A stretch of 64,000 bases of DNA from Rhodoferax sp. BAB1 (GCF_013334205.1 NZ_CP054424.1:3492001-3556000); one strand, 5' to 3'; positions 38,130-47,580 are shown, counted from the first letter of the stretch. The notes: generated by a model from the letters alone, not told the origin. A program made the numbers and translations.

Positions 38130-39300
38130 GAACCGACTCCAACGACTTTATTGTGTTTTCACCCTTCTCATTGTAGGAACGCTGGCCGGTTGCGGCGGTG
38201 TGCCGCACTCCGAGCCGGCGCCGGAGTCCGGCGGCCCGTCGATCGCCATCGAGCGCGCCGCGGCGCCGGGGGCGGCCAGTTCCTTTCCCACCCAGCCGGC
38301 CAGCAGCCAGGTGTTGCAGCAGGCGCGCAGCCGCTGGATGCCCGTGGCCTGGGCCGAATTGCCCGGCCTGGGCGAGGACCCCCTGGGCGAGGCCTGGTCC
38401 GCCTGGGTGCGCAGCTGCGAGCGACCGGGCCCGACGTTTGCCCCCCTGTGCGCCGACGTACGGCGCCTGGGGCAGGGCAGCGACGAGCAGCGCCGCAACT
38501 GGATGCTGGAGCGCCTGCAGCCCTACCGGGTCGAGACCTTCCAGAGCGAGCCGGTGGGCCTGCTCACGGGCTATTACGTCCCGGTGGCCGAGGCATCGCG
38601 CCTGCCGAGTGCGCGCCACAGCGTGCCCCTGTACGGGCCGCCGGCCCAGTTGCATCTGCGCAAGCCCTGGTACAGCCGCCAGGAGATCGACACCCTGCCT
38701 GAAGCCCAGGCGGCGCTGCGCGGGCGCGAGATCGCCTGGCTGGAGCCTCTGGATGCCCTCAACATCCAGATCCAGGGCTCGGGTCGGCTCCGGGTGACCG
38801 AGCCCGATGGCCGCCAGCGCATGGTGCGCATCGGCTACGCCGGCACCAACGACCAGCCCTATCGCAGTGTGGGGGGCTGGCTGTTGCAGCGACGCGAGGT
38901 GCGCGATGCCTCCTGGCCCTCGATCCGCCAGTGGGCTGCACAAAACCCGGGGCGCGTGCAGGAGCTGCTGTGGAGCAATCCACGTGTGACCTTCTTCCGG
39001 GAGCAGGCCTTGCCTGACAGCGAACTGACCGCCGGGCCTGAAGGTGCCCAGGGCGTGCCGCTGACGGCGGGTCGTTCCATTGCCATCGATCCCGGCAGCA
39101 TTCCCTATGGCACGCCGGTCTGGCTGGCTTCGACCGGTCCGCAGCTGCAGTTGCAGCGCCTGGTCCTCGCGCAGGACACGGGCAGCGCCATCACGGGTGC
39201 AGTGCGTGCCGACTACTTCGTGGGTACCGGCCCCGAGGCTTCGCTGATCGCCGGGCGGCTGAAGCAGCCTTTGCGCCTGTGGGTGCTCTGGCCGCGCTGA
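38128..39300 (+). CDS. mltA: Membrane-bound lytic murein transglycosylase A
   Basis: 390-residue outer-membrane lipoprotein that cleaves peptidoglycan glycan strands to form 1,6-anhydromuropeptides. The signal peptide ends in a lipobox L-A-G-C22. The MltA domain follows (GLLTGYYVPV, VPLYGPP, IQIQGSGRL), with the C-terminal 3D domain (AIDPGSIPYGTPVWL, LAQDTGSAITGAVRADYFVG) containing the catalytic Asp. ATG at 38128 fits the lipoprotein signal; a frame open 28 codons earlier lacks signal features. Confidence 0.95.
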   Translation: MNRLQRLYCVFTLLIVGTLAGCGGVPHSEPAPESGGPSIAIERAAAPGAASSFPTQPASSQVLQQARSRWMPVAWAELPGLGEDPLGEAWSAWVRSCERPGPTFAPLCADVRRLGQGSDEQRRNWMLERLQPYRVETFQSEPVGLLTGYYVPVAEASRLPSARHSVPLYGPPAQLHLRKPWYSRQEIDTLPEAQAALRGREIAWLEPLDALNIQIQGSGRLRVTEPDGRQRMVRIGYAGTNDQPYRSVGGWLLQRREVRDASWPSIRQWAAQNPGRVQELLWSNPRVTFFREQALPDSELTAGPEGAQGVPLTAGRSIAIDPGSIPYGTPVWLASTGPQLQLQRLVLAQDTGSAITGAVRADYFVGTGPEASLIAGRLKQPLRLWVLWPR

Positions 39301-39340
39301 GAATTTGTGAATAAATCTACTGCGCAGCCCGATCTGAAGT

Positions 39341-39988
39341 TCAACGCAGGCTGACGCGCACCTGCACGCGCAGCGACTGGCTGCTGCTGCGCGTGTCGCG
39401 CCCGCCGCCGACCAGGCCCGCGGCGTTCTGAAGGTTGTCCTGCACGTCCTCGCTGTCGGCCACCGTCGTCCATTCGTCCAGCGGCAACAGCACGGTGCTG
39501 CTGGTGCTGGCCTGCGGGGCCAGGGGCTGGCGGCCCTGCGTCGCGGCCAGTTCCAGGTAGACCGTGTCCCCGCCATCCCAGACCGGTGTGGCCGTGAACC
39601 CCGTACCTGCCTGCAGCCAGACGGTACCCGGCACGCTCCTGCGCACGCCCCCCAGCGTGACGAGCTGACGCAGGCGCAGGGGCACGCTCAGGCCCAGCAC
39701 GATGGCCGCCGGCCGGCCGTTGAGCACCAGCACCTGTTGTTGCGCGCTGCCGCTACGGGTGCTGTCGCGACGGCGTGCCTCGATACCGATGTCCACCTCG
39801 CTGCGGCCCGGCTGTACGCGGGCCTGGACGTCGGCCGCCACGCGTTCACTGCTGTTGCTGCGCCCATCGTCCTGGCGTACCTCGATCAGCAGGTTGCGCA
39901 TGGGCAGCGGGGCGACAGGGGCGGTCTGGGCCAACGACAGGGCCGGCAGGCCCAGCAGGGCGAGGATCAGAAGGCGGTGTGGTTTCAT
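39341..39988 (-). CDS. Exported protein of unknown function
   Basis: 215 residues with a clear signal peptide (MKPHRLLILALLGLPALSLAQ). The mature part is beta-rich and polar: MRNLLIEVRQDDGRSN, then QQVLVLNGRPAAIVLGLSVPLRLRQL, and a C-terminal TVYLELAATQG plus RVQVRVSL. The pattern of an exposed NGRPA segment followed by beta strands is faintly like the N-terminal part of secretin-related proteins, but I would not assign it. Its ATG overlaps the stop of the upstream Lrp gene (ATGA at 39988), so the two are co-transcribed. Confidence 0.8.
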   Translation of the reverse strand: MKPHRLLILALLGLPALSLAQTAPVAPLPMRNLLIEVRQDDGRSNSSERVAADVQARVQPGRSEVDIGIEARRRDSTRSGSAQQQVLVLNGRPAAIVLGLSVPLRLRQLVTLGGVRRSVPGTVWLQAGTGFTATPVWDGGDTVYLELAATQGRQPLAPQASTSSTVLLPLDEWTTVADSEDVQDNLQNAAGLVGGGRDTRSSSQSLRVQVRVSLR

Positions 39989-40512
39989 CGGGATCTCCGG
40001 CGGGCCTTGGCGGCGGGGGCTGGTGGTTTCGGTGCGGGTGCCTGCAGATGGCCCAGCGGCAGCGTCGGGCTGGCCTTGACCTCGCCCAGGGAAAAGCTGG
40101 TGTGCAGGTCCTTCACATTGGGCAAGTTGATCAGGCGCTGCAAGGCGAAACGCGAGAAGCTGTCCAGGTCTTGCGCCACCACCTGCAGCTCGAAGGTGCC
40201 GGTGCCGCTGATGTAGTGGCAAGCCACCACCTCGGGCAGCGCCCGCACCGCTTCCTCCAGCACGCGTGTGGCGTCGCCCGTGTTGCGTTCGGCGTCCAGG
40301 CGCACGAAGGCCAGCACGCCCAGGCCGATCTTGTGGCGGTCGATCTCGGCGTGGTAACCCTTGATGTAACCCTGCTGCTCAAGGGTGCGTACGCGGCGCC
40401 AGCAGGGCGCAGGCGACAGGCCCACACGGCTGGCCAGCTCGGCGTTGGTGAGACGCGCGTTGGCTTGCAATTCGCTCAGGATGGCCAGGTCAAACTTGTC
40501 GAGTGTTTCCAT
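39985..40512 (-). CDS. Lrp/AsnC-family transcriptional regulator with a basic tail
   Basis: 175-residue regulator. The N-terminal helix-turn-helix reads LDKFDLAILSELQANARLTNAELASRVGLS, with PAPCWRRVRTLEQQGYI; the RAM ligand domain follows (VVACHYISGTGTFELQV). A C-terminal extension rich in Pro/Ala and ending ARRRSR is not usual for Lrp proteins. It is divergent from the indolepyruvate oxidoreductase gene and probably controls it, sensing an amino acid. A perfect 12-base palindrome lies in the shared intergenic region. Confidence 0.92.
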   Translation of the reverse strand: METLDKFDLAILSELQANARLTNAELASRVGLSPAPCWRRVRTLEQQGYIKGYHAEIDRHKIGLGVLAFVRLDAERNTGDATRVLEEAVRALPEVVACHYISGTGTFELQVVAQDLDSFSRFALQRLINLPNVKDLHTSFSLGEVKASPTLPLGHLQAPAPKPPAPAAKARRRSR

Positions 40513-40521
40513 TGATCTGAT

Positions 40522-40533
40522 TCTTGCGCAAGA
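40522..40533. promoter_or_regulatory. Perfect palindrome in the Lrp / indolepyruvate oxidoreductase intergenic region
   Basis: TCTTGCGCAAGA reads the same on both strands and lies nine bases upstream of the Lrp start codon. TTGCGCAA-type cores are known for some AsnC-family regulators. Its use as the Lrp operator is inference. Confidence 0.5.
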
Positions 40534-40645
40534 TCCTTTCAAAAACCAGCATTTAAGTGGCAAAGAAAGCAAAGACCTATCCGGGCGACCGTCATACACT
40601 GACCCGCATACAAAAACAGGCCCAGCGCCCGGAGACAAGCCGCCC

Positions 40646-43600
40646 ATGAATGCCCCCCTGCCCGAATCCATCCGACTGGCGCTGGAAACCGTCACCCTGG
40701 ACGACAAGTACACGCTGGACCATGGCCGCGCCTTCATGAGCGGGGTCCAGGCCCTGGTCAAGTTGCCCATGCTGCAGCGCCTGCGCGACCAGCAGGCTGG
40801 CAAGAACACGGCGGGTTTCATCAGCGGCTACCGGGGCTCGCCTCTGGGCAGCTACGACCAGGCCCTGTGGAAGGCCGCGCCGTATCTCAAGGCGCAGAAC
40901 ATCGTGTTCCAGCCCGGTGTCAACGAGGAGCTGGCCGCCACCGCCTTGTGGGGCACGCAGCAGCTGGGTTTTGCGCCGCCGGGCACGAACCGCTTCGACG
41001 GCGTGTTCGGTATCTGGTACGGCAAGGGCCCGGGTGTGGACCGGACCTCCGACGTCTTCAAGCACGCCAACAACGCCGGCACCACCCCCTGGGGCGGCGT
41101 GATTGCGGTGGCCGGCGACGACCACGTGGCCAAGAGTTCCACGGCGGCGCACCAGAGTGACCACATCTTCAAGGCCTGTGGCCTGCCGGTGTTCTTCCCG
41201 GCCTCGGTGCAGGAGATCCTGGACCTGGGCATCCATGCTTTCGCCATGAGCCGCTACGCCGGCGTCTGGGCCGGCATGAAGACCATCCAGGAGATCGTCG
41301 AGTCCAGCGCCTCGGCCATGATCGACCCTGAGCGCGTGCAGATCCGGCTGCCGACCGATTTCCAGATGCCGCCGGGCGGCCTGCACATCCGCTGGCCCGA
41401 TCATGCGCTGGAGCAGGAGGATCGCCTGTTCCACCACAAGTGGTACGCCGCCCTGGCCTACATCCGCGCCAACCGCCTGAACCACAACGTCATCGAAGGC
41501 CCGAACGACCGTTTCGGCCTGATCGCCAGCGGCAAGGCCTACAACGACACGCGTCAGGCCCTGCTGGACCTGGGGCTGGACGACGCCACCTGCCGCGCCC
41601 TGGGCATACGCCTGCACAAGGTGGCCGTGGTCTGGCCGCTGGAGGCGCAGAGCGCGCGCGACTTCGCCACCGGCCTGCAGGAGATCCTGGTGGTGGAGGA
41701 GAAGCGCCAGCTCATCGAGTACCAGCTCAAGGAAGAGCTCTACAACTGGCGCGACGACGTGCGGCCCAACATCCTGGGCAAGTTCAACGAGGGCGACCGC
41801 GCCGGGGGCGAATGGTCGCAGGCCAACCCGTCCAGCAACGAGCTGCTGCGTGCCAATGCCGATCTGACGCCGGCCATGATCGCGCGCGCCATCGCCGGGC
41901 GCTTGAAGAAGAACGGCTTCCTGCCCTTGGGCAGCGCCATCGCCGCGCGCGTCGACGCGCAGCTGGCGGTGCTGGACGCCAAGGAGCGCACCATGCAGGC
42001 CCTGGTGCTGGGCGGCCCGGCCGCCGAGCGCCAGCCCTGGTTCTGCTCGGGCTGTCCGCACAACACCAGCACGCGCGTGCCCGAGGGTTCGCGGGCCATG
42101 GCCGGCATCGGCTGCCACTTCATGGCGACCTGGATGGACCGCAGCACCATCGGCTTTACGCAGATGGGCGGCGAGGGCGTGCCCTGGGTGGGTCAGCAGC
42201 CCTTCAGCAGCGAGCAGCATGTCTTCGCCAATCTCGGTGACGGCACCTACTTTCACAGCGGCATCCTGGCCATCCGCCAGAGCATCGCGGCCGGCGTGAA
42301 CATCACCTACAAGATCCTCTACAACGATGCGGTGGCCATGACGGGCGGCCAGCAGGTGGGTGAACGGCCCGAGGGGCATTCGGTCATCCAGATCGCGCAG
42401 AGCATGCGGGCCGAGGGCGCGCGCAAGATCACCATCGTGACCGACGAGCCCGAGAAGTACGAGGGCGTGCAGGGCTTGCCTGCCGGCATCGTCATCGAGC
42501 ACCGCGACGAGCTGGACCGCATCCAGCGCGAGTTCCGCGAGCTCAAGGGCTGCACCGTCATCATCTACGACCAGACCTGTGCCACCGAAAAGCGTCGCCG
42601 TCGCAAGCGCGGCACGATGGTGACACCGGCCAAACGCGTGGTCATCAACGAACTGGTCTGCGAGGGCTGCGGTGATTGCGGTGAGCAGAGCAACTGCCTC
42701 TCGGTCGAGCCGCTGGAGACCGAGTTCGGTCGCAAGCGCACCATCAACCAGAGTTCGTGCAACCAGGATTTTTCCTGCCTCAAGGGCTTTTGTCCCAGCT
42801 TCGTGACCGTGGAAGGCGGGCAGCTGAAAAAGAAGGCCAAGGGGCAGGCGACTTCCCCCTATGAACTGGGCGCCCTGCCCGAGCCGGTCATCCCCGAAGC
42901 GGCCACGGCCTATGGCATCGTGGTGGCCGGTGTCGGCGGCACCGGCGTGATCACCATCGGCCAGTTGCTGGGCATGGCCGCGCATATCGAAGGCAAGGGC
43001 ATCGTCACCCAGGATGCAGCCGGCCTGGCACAAAAGGGTGGCGCGACCTGGAGCCATGTGCTGATTGCCGACACTGCCGAGGAGATCCGCACCACGCGTG
43101 TGGGCATGGCGGCGGCCGACCTGATCCTGGGCTGCGACCCCATCGTGACTGCAGCGAAGGAAAGCACGCTGCGCATGCGCGAGGGACGCACGCGCGTGGC
43201 CCTCAACAGCCACAGCGCACCGACCGCGGCCTTTGTGAAAAACGCCAACTGGCAGAACCCGTCGGATCGCTGCGTGGCCGACATCACCGTGGCTGTGGGC
43301 GCAGGCGGCCTGGGCTTGTTCGACGCCGACGCCGTGGCCACCCGGCTCATGGGGGACTCGATCTATGTGAATCCCATGCTGCTGGGTTACGCCTGGCAAA
43401 AAGGCTGGGTCCCGCTGGGCCGCGAGGCTCTGCTGCGTGCCATCGAGCTCAATGCCGTGGCGGTGGAAGCGAACAAGGCGGCCTTCGAATGGGGCCGCCA
43501 GGCGGCGCAGGACTGGGCGCGGGTGCAAGCGCTGCTGACGCCGACGCAAACCCTCCAGTTCCAGCCGCGCGAGACCGTCGACAGCCTGGTGGCGCGCCGG

Positions 43601-44206
43601 GTCGAATTCCTGACCGACTACCAGAACGGGGCTTATGCCGAGACTTATCGTGCCTTCGTGGCCCGGGTGCAGGCCGCCGAAAGCCGGCTGGGCAAGACCG
43701 GCCTGAGCGAGGCTGTGGCCCGGTATCTGTTCAAGCTCATGGCCTACAAGGACGAGTACGAGGTGGCGCGTCTGCACAGCGATCCGGCTTTCAAGGCGCG
43801 TATCGCCACCATGTTCGAGGGTGAGTACAAGCTCCACTACCACCTGGCGCCACCGCTGCTGGCGAAGAAAAATGCCAGGGGCGAACTGCTCAAGCAGGCT
43901 TACGGGCCGGCCATGGGGGTGGCCTTCCGCCTGCTGGCGCGCCTCAAGGGCCTGCGCGGCACGACTTTGGACCCCTTCGGACGGACCGGGGAGCGCCGTA
44001 GCGAGCGCGCCCTGATCGCCGAATACCGTGCTTGCATCGAGGAACTGCTGGCCGGTCTGAGCGCGGCCAACCATGCGGCAGCGGTCGAGATCGCGCGCCT
44101 GCCCGAGCAGATCCGCGGTTATGGCCACGTCAAGGCCCGGCACCTGGCGGCGGTCCGCCCGCTGTGGGACGAGCGGCTGGCGGCCTGGCGTGCCGCCTTG
44201 GCCTGA
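40646..44206 (+). CDS. Indolepyruvate ferredoxin oxidoreductase, fused alpha-gamma type
   Basis: 1186-residue thiamine-diphosphate enzyme oxidatively decarboxylating arylpyruvates (and probably branched 2-oxo acids) to acyl-CoA, feeding electrons to ferredoxin. The N-terminal alpha part has GFISGYRGSPLGSYDQ and the pyrimidine-binding QPGVNEELAATA; a TPP domain is in the middle (FCSGCPHNTSTRVPEG, GDGTYFHSG). A cysteine-rich region (CEGCGDCGEQSNC and SSCNQDFSCLKGFC) may hold Fe-S clusters, and the gamma part begins GIVVAGVGGTGVITIGQ. ATG at 40646 follows GGAGAC. It is divergent from an Lrp regulator. Confidence 0.95.
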   Translation: MNAPLPESIRLALETVTLDDKYTLDHGRAFMSGVQALVKLPMLQRLRDQQAGKNTAGFISGYRGSPLGSYDQALWKAAPYLKAQNIVFQPGVNEELAATALWGTQQLGFAPPGTNRFDGVFGIWYGKGPGVDRTSDVFKHANNAGTTPWGGVIAVAGDDHVAKSSTAAHQSDHIFKACGLPVFFPASVQEILDLGIHAFAMSRYAGVWAGMKTIQEIVESSASAMIDPERVQIRLPTDFQMPPGGLHIRWPDHALEQEDRLFHHKWYAALAYIRANRLNHNVIEGPNDRFGLIASGKAYNDTRQALLDLGLDDATCRALGIRLHKVAVVWPLEAQSARDFATGLQEILVVEEKRQLIEYQLKEELYNWRDDVRPNILGKFNEGDRAGGEWSQANPSSNELLRANADLTPAMIARAIAGRLKKNGFLPLGSAIAARVDAQLAVLDAKERTMQALVLGGPAAERQPWFCSGCPHNTSTRVPEGSRAMAGIGCHFMATWMDRSTIGFTQMGGEGVPWVGQQPFSSEQHVFANLGDGTYFHSGILAIRQSIAAGVNITYKILYNDAVAMTGGQQVGERPEGHSVIQIAQSMRAEGARKITIVTDEPEKYEGVQGLPAGIVIEHRDELDRIQREFRELKGCTVIIYDQTCATEKRRRRKRGTMVTPAKRVVINELVCEGCGDCGEQSNCLSVEPLETEFGRKRTINQSSCNQDFSCLKGFCPSFVTVEGGQLKKKAKGQATSPYELGALPEPVIPEAATAYGIVVAGVGGTGVITIGQLLGMAAHIEGKGIVTQDAAGLAQKGGATWSHVLIADTAEEIRTTRVGMAAADLILGCDPIVTAAKESTLRMREGRTRVALNSHSAPTAAFVKNANWQNPSDRCVADITVAVGAGGLGLFDADAVATRLMGDSIYVNPMLLGYAWQKGWVPLGREALLRAIELNAVAVEANKAAFEWGRQAAQDWARVQALLTPTQTLQFQPRETVDSLVARRVEFLTDYQNGAYAETYRAFVARVQAAESRLGKTGLSEAVARYLFKLMAYKDEYEVARLHSDPAFKARIATMFEGEYKLHYHLAPPLLAKKNARGELLKQAYGPAMGVAFRLLARLKGLRGTTLDPFGRTGERRSERALIAEYRACIEELLAGLSAANHAAAVEIARLPEQIRGYGHVKARHLAAVRPLWDERLAAWRAALA

Positions 44207-44244
44207 GGCCCGGCCGGCGGGCTATCCATACCCCGGGGTGGGGA

Positions 44245-44275
44245 CTGAAACAGGCTGGCGGTAGCCCCGTACAAT
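44245..44275 (+). promoter_or_regulatory. Candidate sigma70 promoter for yajC-secD-secF
   Basis: TACAAT at 44270-44275 is a good -10 element; CTGAAA at 44245-44250 is a weak, slightly distant -35. A hairpin GGTGCC-TTCCG-GGCACC (44295-44311) follows in the leader. Low certainty. Confidence 0.35.
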
Positions 44276-44361
44276 GGGCGGCCGCCTGTTTCGGGGTGCC
44301 TTCCGGGCACCACCGCATGCAGGTGTGTTCCGATTTTTGAACCCCTGACGTGGAGTTGCCC

Positions 44362-44694
44362 GTGTTTATTTCTTCCGCTTTTGCCCAAACCGCCCCCGCT
44401 GCTGCTGCCGGCGGTGACCTGTCCTCGTCCCTGATGAGCATGCTGCCCATCGTGCTGATGTTCGTGGTGCTGTACTTCATCATGATCCGTCCGCAGATGA
44501 AGAAGCAGAAGGAACACCGTGCCATGGTCGAGGCCCTGGCCAAGGGTGACGAGGTGGTGACGGCTGGCGGTATGCTGGGCCGTGTCAATTCCCTGAACGA
44601 GAATTTCATCGGCGTGGAAATTGCTTCTGGTGTCGAGGTGCAACTGCAACGCCAGGCCGTGGTGCAGGTGCTGCCCAAGGGCACGATGAAATAA
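44362..44694 (+). CDS. yajC: Preprotein translocase subunit YajC
   Basis: 110-residue single-pass membrane subunit accompanying SecDF in the Sec translocon. It starts FISSAFAQTAPAAAAGG, one membrane helix (about 25-45, MSMLPIVLMFVVLYFIMIRPQ), then a cytoplasmic domain with EALAKGDEVVTAGGMLGRV. GTG at 44362 is chosen because GGAG sits six bases upstream and family proteins begin MFISxAFAQ; another GTG at 44350 is in frame. secD follows after 33 bases. The queA/tgt genes often found upstream are absent. Confidence 0.95.
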   Translation: MFISSAFAQTAPAAAAGGDLSSSLMSMLPIVLMFVVLYFIMIRPQMKKQKEHRAMVEALAKGDEVVTAGGMLGRVNSLNENFIGVEIASGVEVQLQRQAVVQVLPKGTMK

Positions 44695-44727
44695 GAGACC
44701 CCTCAGCCTAGCAGACGCGAGCGAACA

Positions 44728-46608
44728 ATGAACCGTTATCCGGTATGGAAGTACGCGATCATCGTGATCGCGCTGCTGGTGGGGGCGATCTACACCGCCC
44801 CGAATTTCTTTGGTGAAGCGCCCGCCGTCCAGGTCTCGGCGGCCAAGGCCATCCTCAAGGTGGATCCCGCCACGCAGTCGCGCGTGGAGGCGGCGCTGCA
44901 GGAGGCCGGGATCCGGCCCGATGCCATCAGCCTGGAGGCCGGGTCCCTGCGCGTGCGCCTGGACTCCACCGACACCCAGCTCAAGGCCAAGGACGCCATC
45001 CAGCGCGCCCTGGTCAGGGATGCGGCCGATCCGGACTACATCGTGGCGCTCAACCTGCTGCCGCGCACGCCGGGCTGGCTGACCTCCCTGCATGCAGCGC
45101 CCATGTACCTGGGCCTGGACCTGCGTGGTGGTGTGCACTTCATGCTGCAGGTCGACATGCAGGCGGCCCTGAGCAAGAAAGCCGAATCGCTGGCGGGTGA
45201 CCTGCGCACCGTCTTGCGTGAGAAGAATGTGCGCCACGGCGGCATCAGCCGCAACGGCCAGGCCATCGAGTTGCGCCTGCGCGACGCGGCCACGCTGGAA
45301 GCTGCCCAGCGCGTGCTGCTGGACCAGTTCGCCGATCTGCAGACCACGCAGACGCAGGAAGGCAGCGATTTCAAGCTGAGCGCCACCATCAAGCCCCAGG
45401 CCGCGCGCCTGGTGCAGGAGCAGGCGCTCAAGCAAAACATCACCACCCTGCACAACCGCATCAACGAACTCGGCGTGGCCGAGCCGGTGATCCAGCAGCA
45501 GGGCCTGGACCGCATCGTGGTGCAGCTGCCTGGCGTGCAGGACACGGCCAAGGCCAAGGACATCCTGGGCCGCACGGCCACGCTGGAAGTGCGCATGGTG
45601 GACGAAAGCGTCGAAGGCCGCTCCGCCGAGGCCGGCTCCGGCCCGGTGCCTTTTGGCACCGAGCGTTATCCGGACCGCAACGGCCAGGTGGTGATCGTCA
45701 AGAAGCAGGTGGTGCTGACCGGCGACAACCTGACCGACGCCCAGCCCGGCTTCGACAGCCAGACCCAGGAGCCCACTGTCAACCTCTCGCTGGACGCCAA
45801 GGGTTCCCGTATCTTCAAGGACGTGACGCGCGAGAACGTCGGCAAGCGCATGGCCATCATCCTGTTCGAAAAGGGCAAGGGCGAGGTGGTGACGGCGCCG
45901 GTGATCCGCAGCGAAATCGGCGGTGGCCGTGTGCAGATTTCCGGCCGCATGACGTCCATGGAGGCGGCCGACACGGCGCTGCTGCTGCGCGCCGGTGCCC
46001 TGGCCGCACCCATGGAGATCATCGAGGAGCGCACCATCGGCCCCAGCCTGGGGGCAGAGAACATCGACAAGGGTTTTGCCAGCGTGACCTGGGGCTTCCT
46101 GGCGGTGGCGGCCTTCATGTGTGTCTATTACATGCTGTTTGGCGTGATCTCCAGCGTGGCGCTGGGCATCAACCTGCTGCTGCTGGTGGCCATCCTGTCC
46201 ATGCTGCAGGCCACGCTGACCTTGCCAGGCATGGCGGCCATGGCCCTGGTGCTGGGCATGGCCATCGATGCCAATGTGCTGATCAACGAACGGGTGCGGG
46301 AGGAATTGCGCAACGGGGCCTCGCCGCAGGCGGCCATCCAGACCGGCTACGACCGTGCCTGGGCCACCATCCTGGATTCCAACGTCACCACCCTGATCGC
46401 CGGCCTGGCCCTGCTGGCCTTCGGTTCGGGCCCGGTGCGCGGTTTTGCCGTGGTGCACTGCCTGGGCATCCTGACCAGCATGTTCTCGGCGGTTTTCTTC
46501 TCGCGTGGACTGGTGAATTTGTGGTACGGTAGCCGTAAAAAGCTCAAGACCGTCTCGATCGGGACGATCTGGCGCCCCGACGGGCAGGCGTCGGTCAAAG
46601 TGGATTGA
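44728..46608 (+). CDS. secD: Protein translocase subunit SecD
   Basis: 626-residue inner-membrane protein driving late stages of Sec export with proton motive force. A first membrane helix (about 7-24) is followed by the large periplasmic P1 domain (LGLDLRGGVHFMLQVD is the conserved start) and the C-terminal RND-type helix bundle (ALVLGMAIDANVLINERVREEL carries the conserved acidic residue; GYDRAWATILDSNVTTL). Full-length, in the yajC-secD-secF operon; secF follows after 12 bases. Confidence 0.98.
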   Translation: MNRYPVWKYAIIVIALLVGAIYTAPNFFGEAPAVQVSAAKAILKVDPATQSRVEAALQEAGIRPDAISLEAGSLRVRLDSTDTQLKAKDAIQRALVRDAADPDYIVALNLLPRTPGWLTSLHAAPMYLGLDLRGGVHFMLQVDMQAALSKKAESLAGDLRTVLREKNVRHGGISRNGQAIELRLRDAATLEAAQRVLLDQFADLQTTQTQEGSDFKLSATIKPQAARLVQEQALKQNITTLHNRINELGVAEPVIQQQGLDRIVVQLPGVQDTAKAKDILGRTATLEVRMVDESVEGRSAEAGSGPVPFGTERYPDRNGQVVIVKKQVVLTGDNLTDAQPGFDSQTQEPTVNLSLDAKGSRIFKDVTRENVGKRMAIILFEKGKGEVVTAPVIRSEIGGGRVQISGRMTSMEAADTALLLRAGALAAPMEIIEERTIGPSLGAENIDKGFASVTWGFLAVAAFMCVYYMLFGVISSVALGINLLLLVAILSMLQATLTLPGMAAMALVLGMAIDANVLINERVREELRNGASPQAAIQTGYDRAWATILDSNVTTLIAGLALLAFGSGPVRGFAVVHCLGILTSMFSAVFFSRGLVNLWYGSRKKLKTVSIGTIWRPDGQASVKVD

Positions 46609-46620
46609 GGGAAGAACAAG

Positions 46621-47580
46621 ATGGAGTTTTTTAAGATCCGGCGCGACATTCCGTTCATGCGGCATGCGCTGGTGCTCAACATCGTTTCGGTCATCACCTT
46701 CCTGGCGGCCGTTTTCTTCCTCTTTTCGCGCGGCCTGCACCTGTCGGTGGAGTTCACCGGCGGCACGCTGATCGAAGTGAGTTATTCGCAGCCGGCCGAT
46801 CTGGAAGCGGTGCGTGGCGGCATCGCCAAGCTGGGTTACAGCGACGTGCAGGTGCAGAACTTCGGCACCGCACGTGACGTGCTGATCCGCATGCCGGCGG
46901 CCAAGGGCGTGAGCTCGGGCCAGCAAAGCGAACAGGTCATGACCACGCTCAAGTCGCTGGACAGCAGCGCCACCCTGCGCCGCAGCGAGTTCGTCGGCCC
47001 GCAAGTCGGTGACGAGCTCGCCGTGGACGGGCTGATGGCGCTGGCTTTCGTCGTGGGCGGCATCATGATCTATCTGGCGCTGCGTTTCGAGTGGAAATTT
47101 GCGGTGGCGGCCATCATCGCCAACCTGCACGACGTCATCATCATCCTGGGCTTCTTCGCCTTCTTCCAGTGGGAGTTCTCGCTGCCGGTGCTGGCGGCCG
47201 TGCTGGCCGTGCTGGGTTATTCGGTCAACGAGTCGGTGGTGATCTTCGACCGCATCCGCGAGAATTTCCGCCGCCTGCGCAAGCTGGACACGGAGGCGAT
47301 CATCGACAACGCCATCACCTCCACCATCAGCCGCACCATCATCACGCACGGCAGCACCCAGTTGATGGTGCTGTCCATGCTGCTGTTCGGCGGCCCGACG
47401 CTGCACTACTTCGCCCTGGCCCTGACCATCGGCATCCTGTTCGGCATCTATTCCTCGGTCTTCGTGGCCGCGGCCATCGCCATGTGGCTGGGTGTCAAGC
47501 GCGAAGACCTGATCAAGGGCGGCGCCCCCAGGCGCGGCGAGACGGATCCCGACGACCCGAACGCGGGCGCTGTCGTCTAA
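46621..47580 (+). CDS. secF: Protein translocase subunit SecF
   Basis: 319-residue partner of SecD. It has an N-terminal helix (ALVLNIVSVITFLAAVFFLF), the periplasmic loop with SVEFTGGTLIEV, and five further helices including VLGYSVNESVVIFDRIREN, with the conserved Asp for proton movement, and SRTIITHGSTQLMVL. GAGGGA precedes the start. It ends in an acidic hydrophilic tail. The DUF1631 gene begins 15 bases after its stop, so they may be co-transcribed. Confidence 0.98.
   Translation: MEFFKIRRDIPFMRHALVLNIVSVITFLAAVFFLFSRGLHLSVEFTGGTLIEVSYSQPADLEAVRGGIAKLGYSDVQVQNFGTARDVLIRMPAAKGVSSGQQSEQVMTTLKSLDSSATLRRSEFVGPQVGDELAVDGLMALAFVVGGIMIYLALRFEWKFAVAAIIANLHDVIIILGFFAFFQWEFSLPVLAAVLAVLGYSVNESVVIFDRIRENFRRLRKLDTEAIIDNAITSTISRTIITHGSTQLMVLSMLLFGGPTLHYFALALTIGILFGIYSSVFVAAAIAMWLGVKREDLIKGGAPRRGETDPDDPNAGAVV

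Noticed and set aside
40592..44143. Long open frame antisense to the indolepyruvate oxidoreductase
   Set aside because: Shadow frame of a GC-rich gene; composition is not protein-like and no motif is present.
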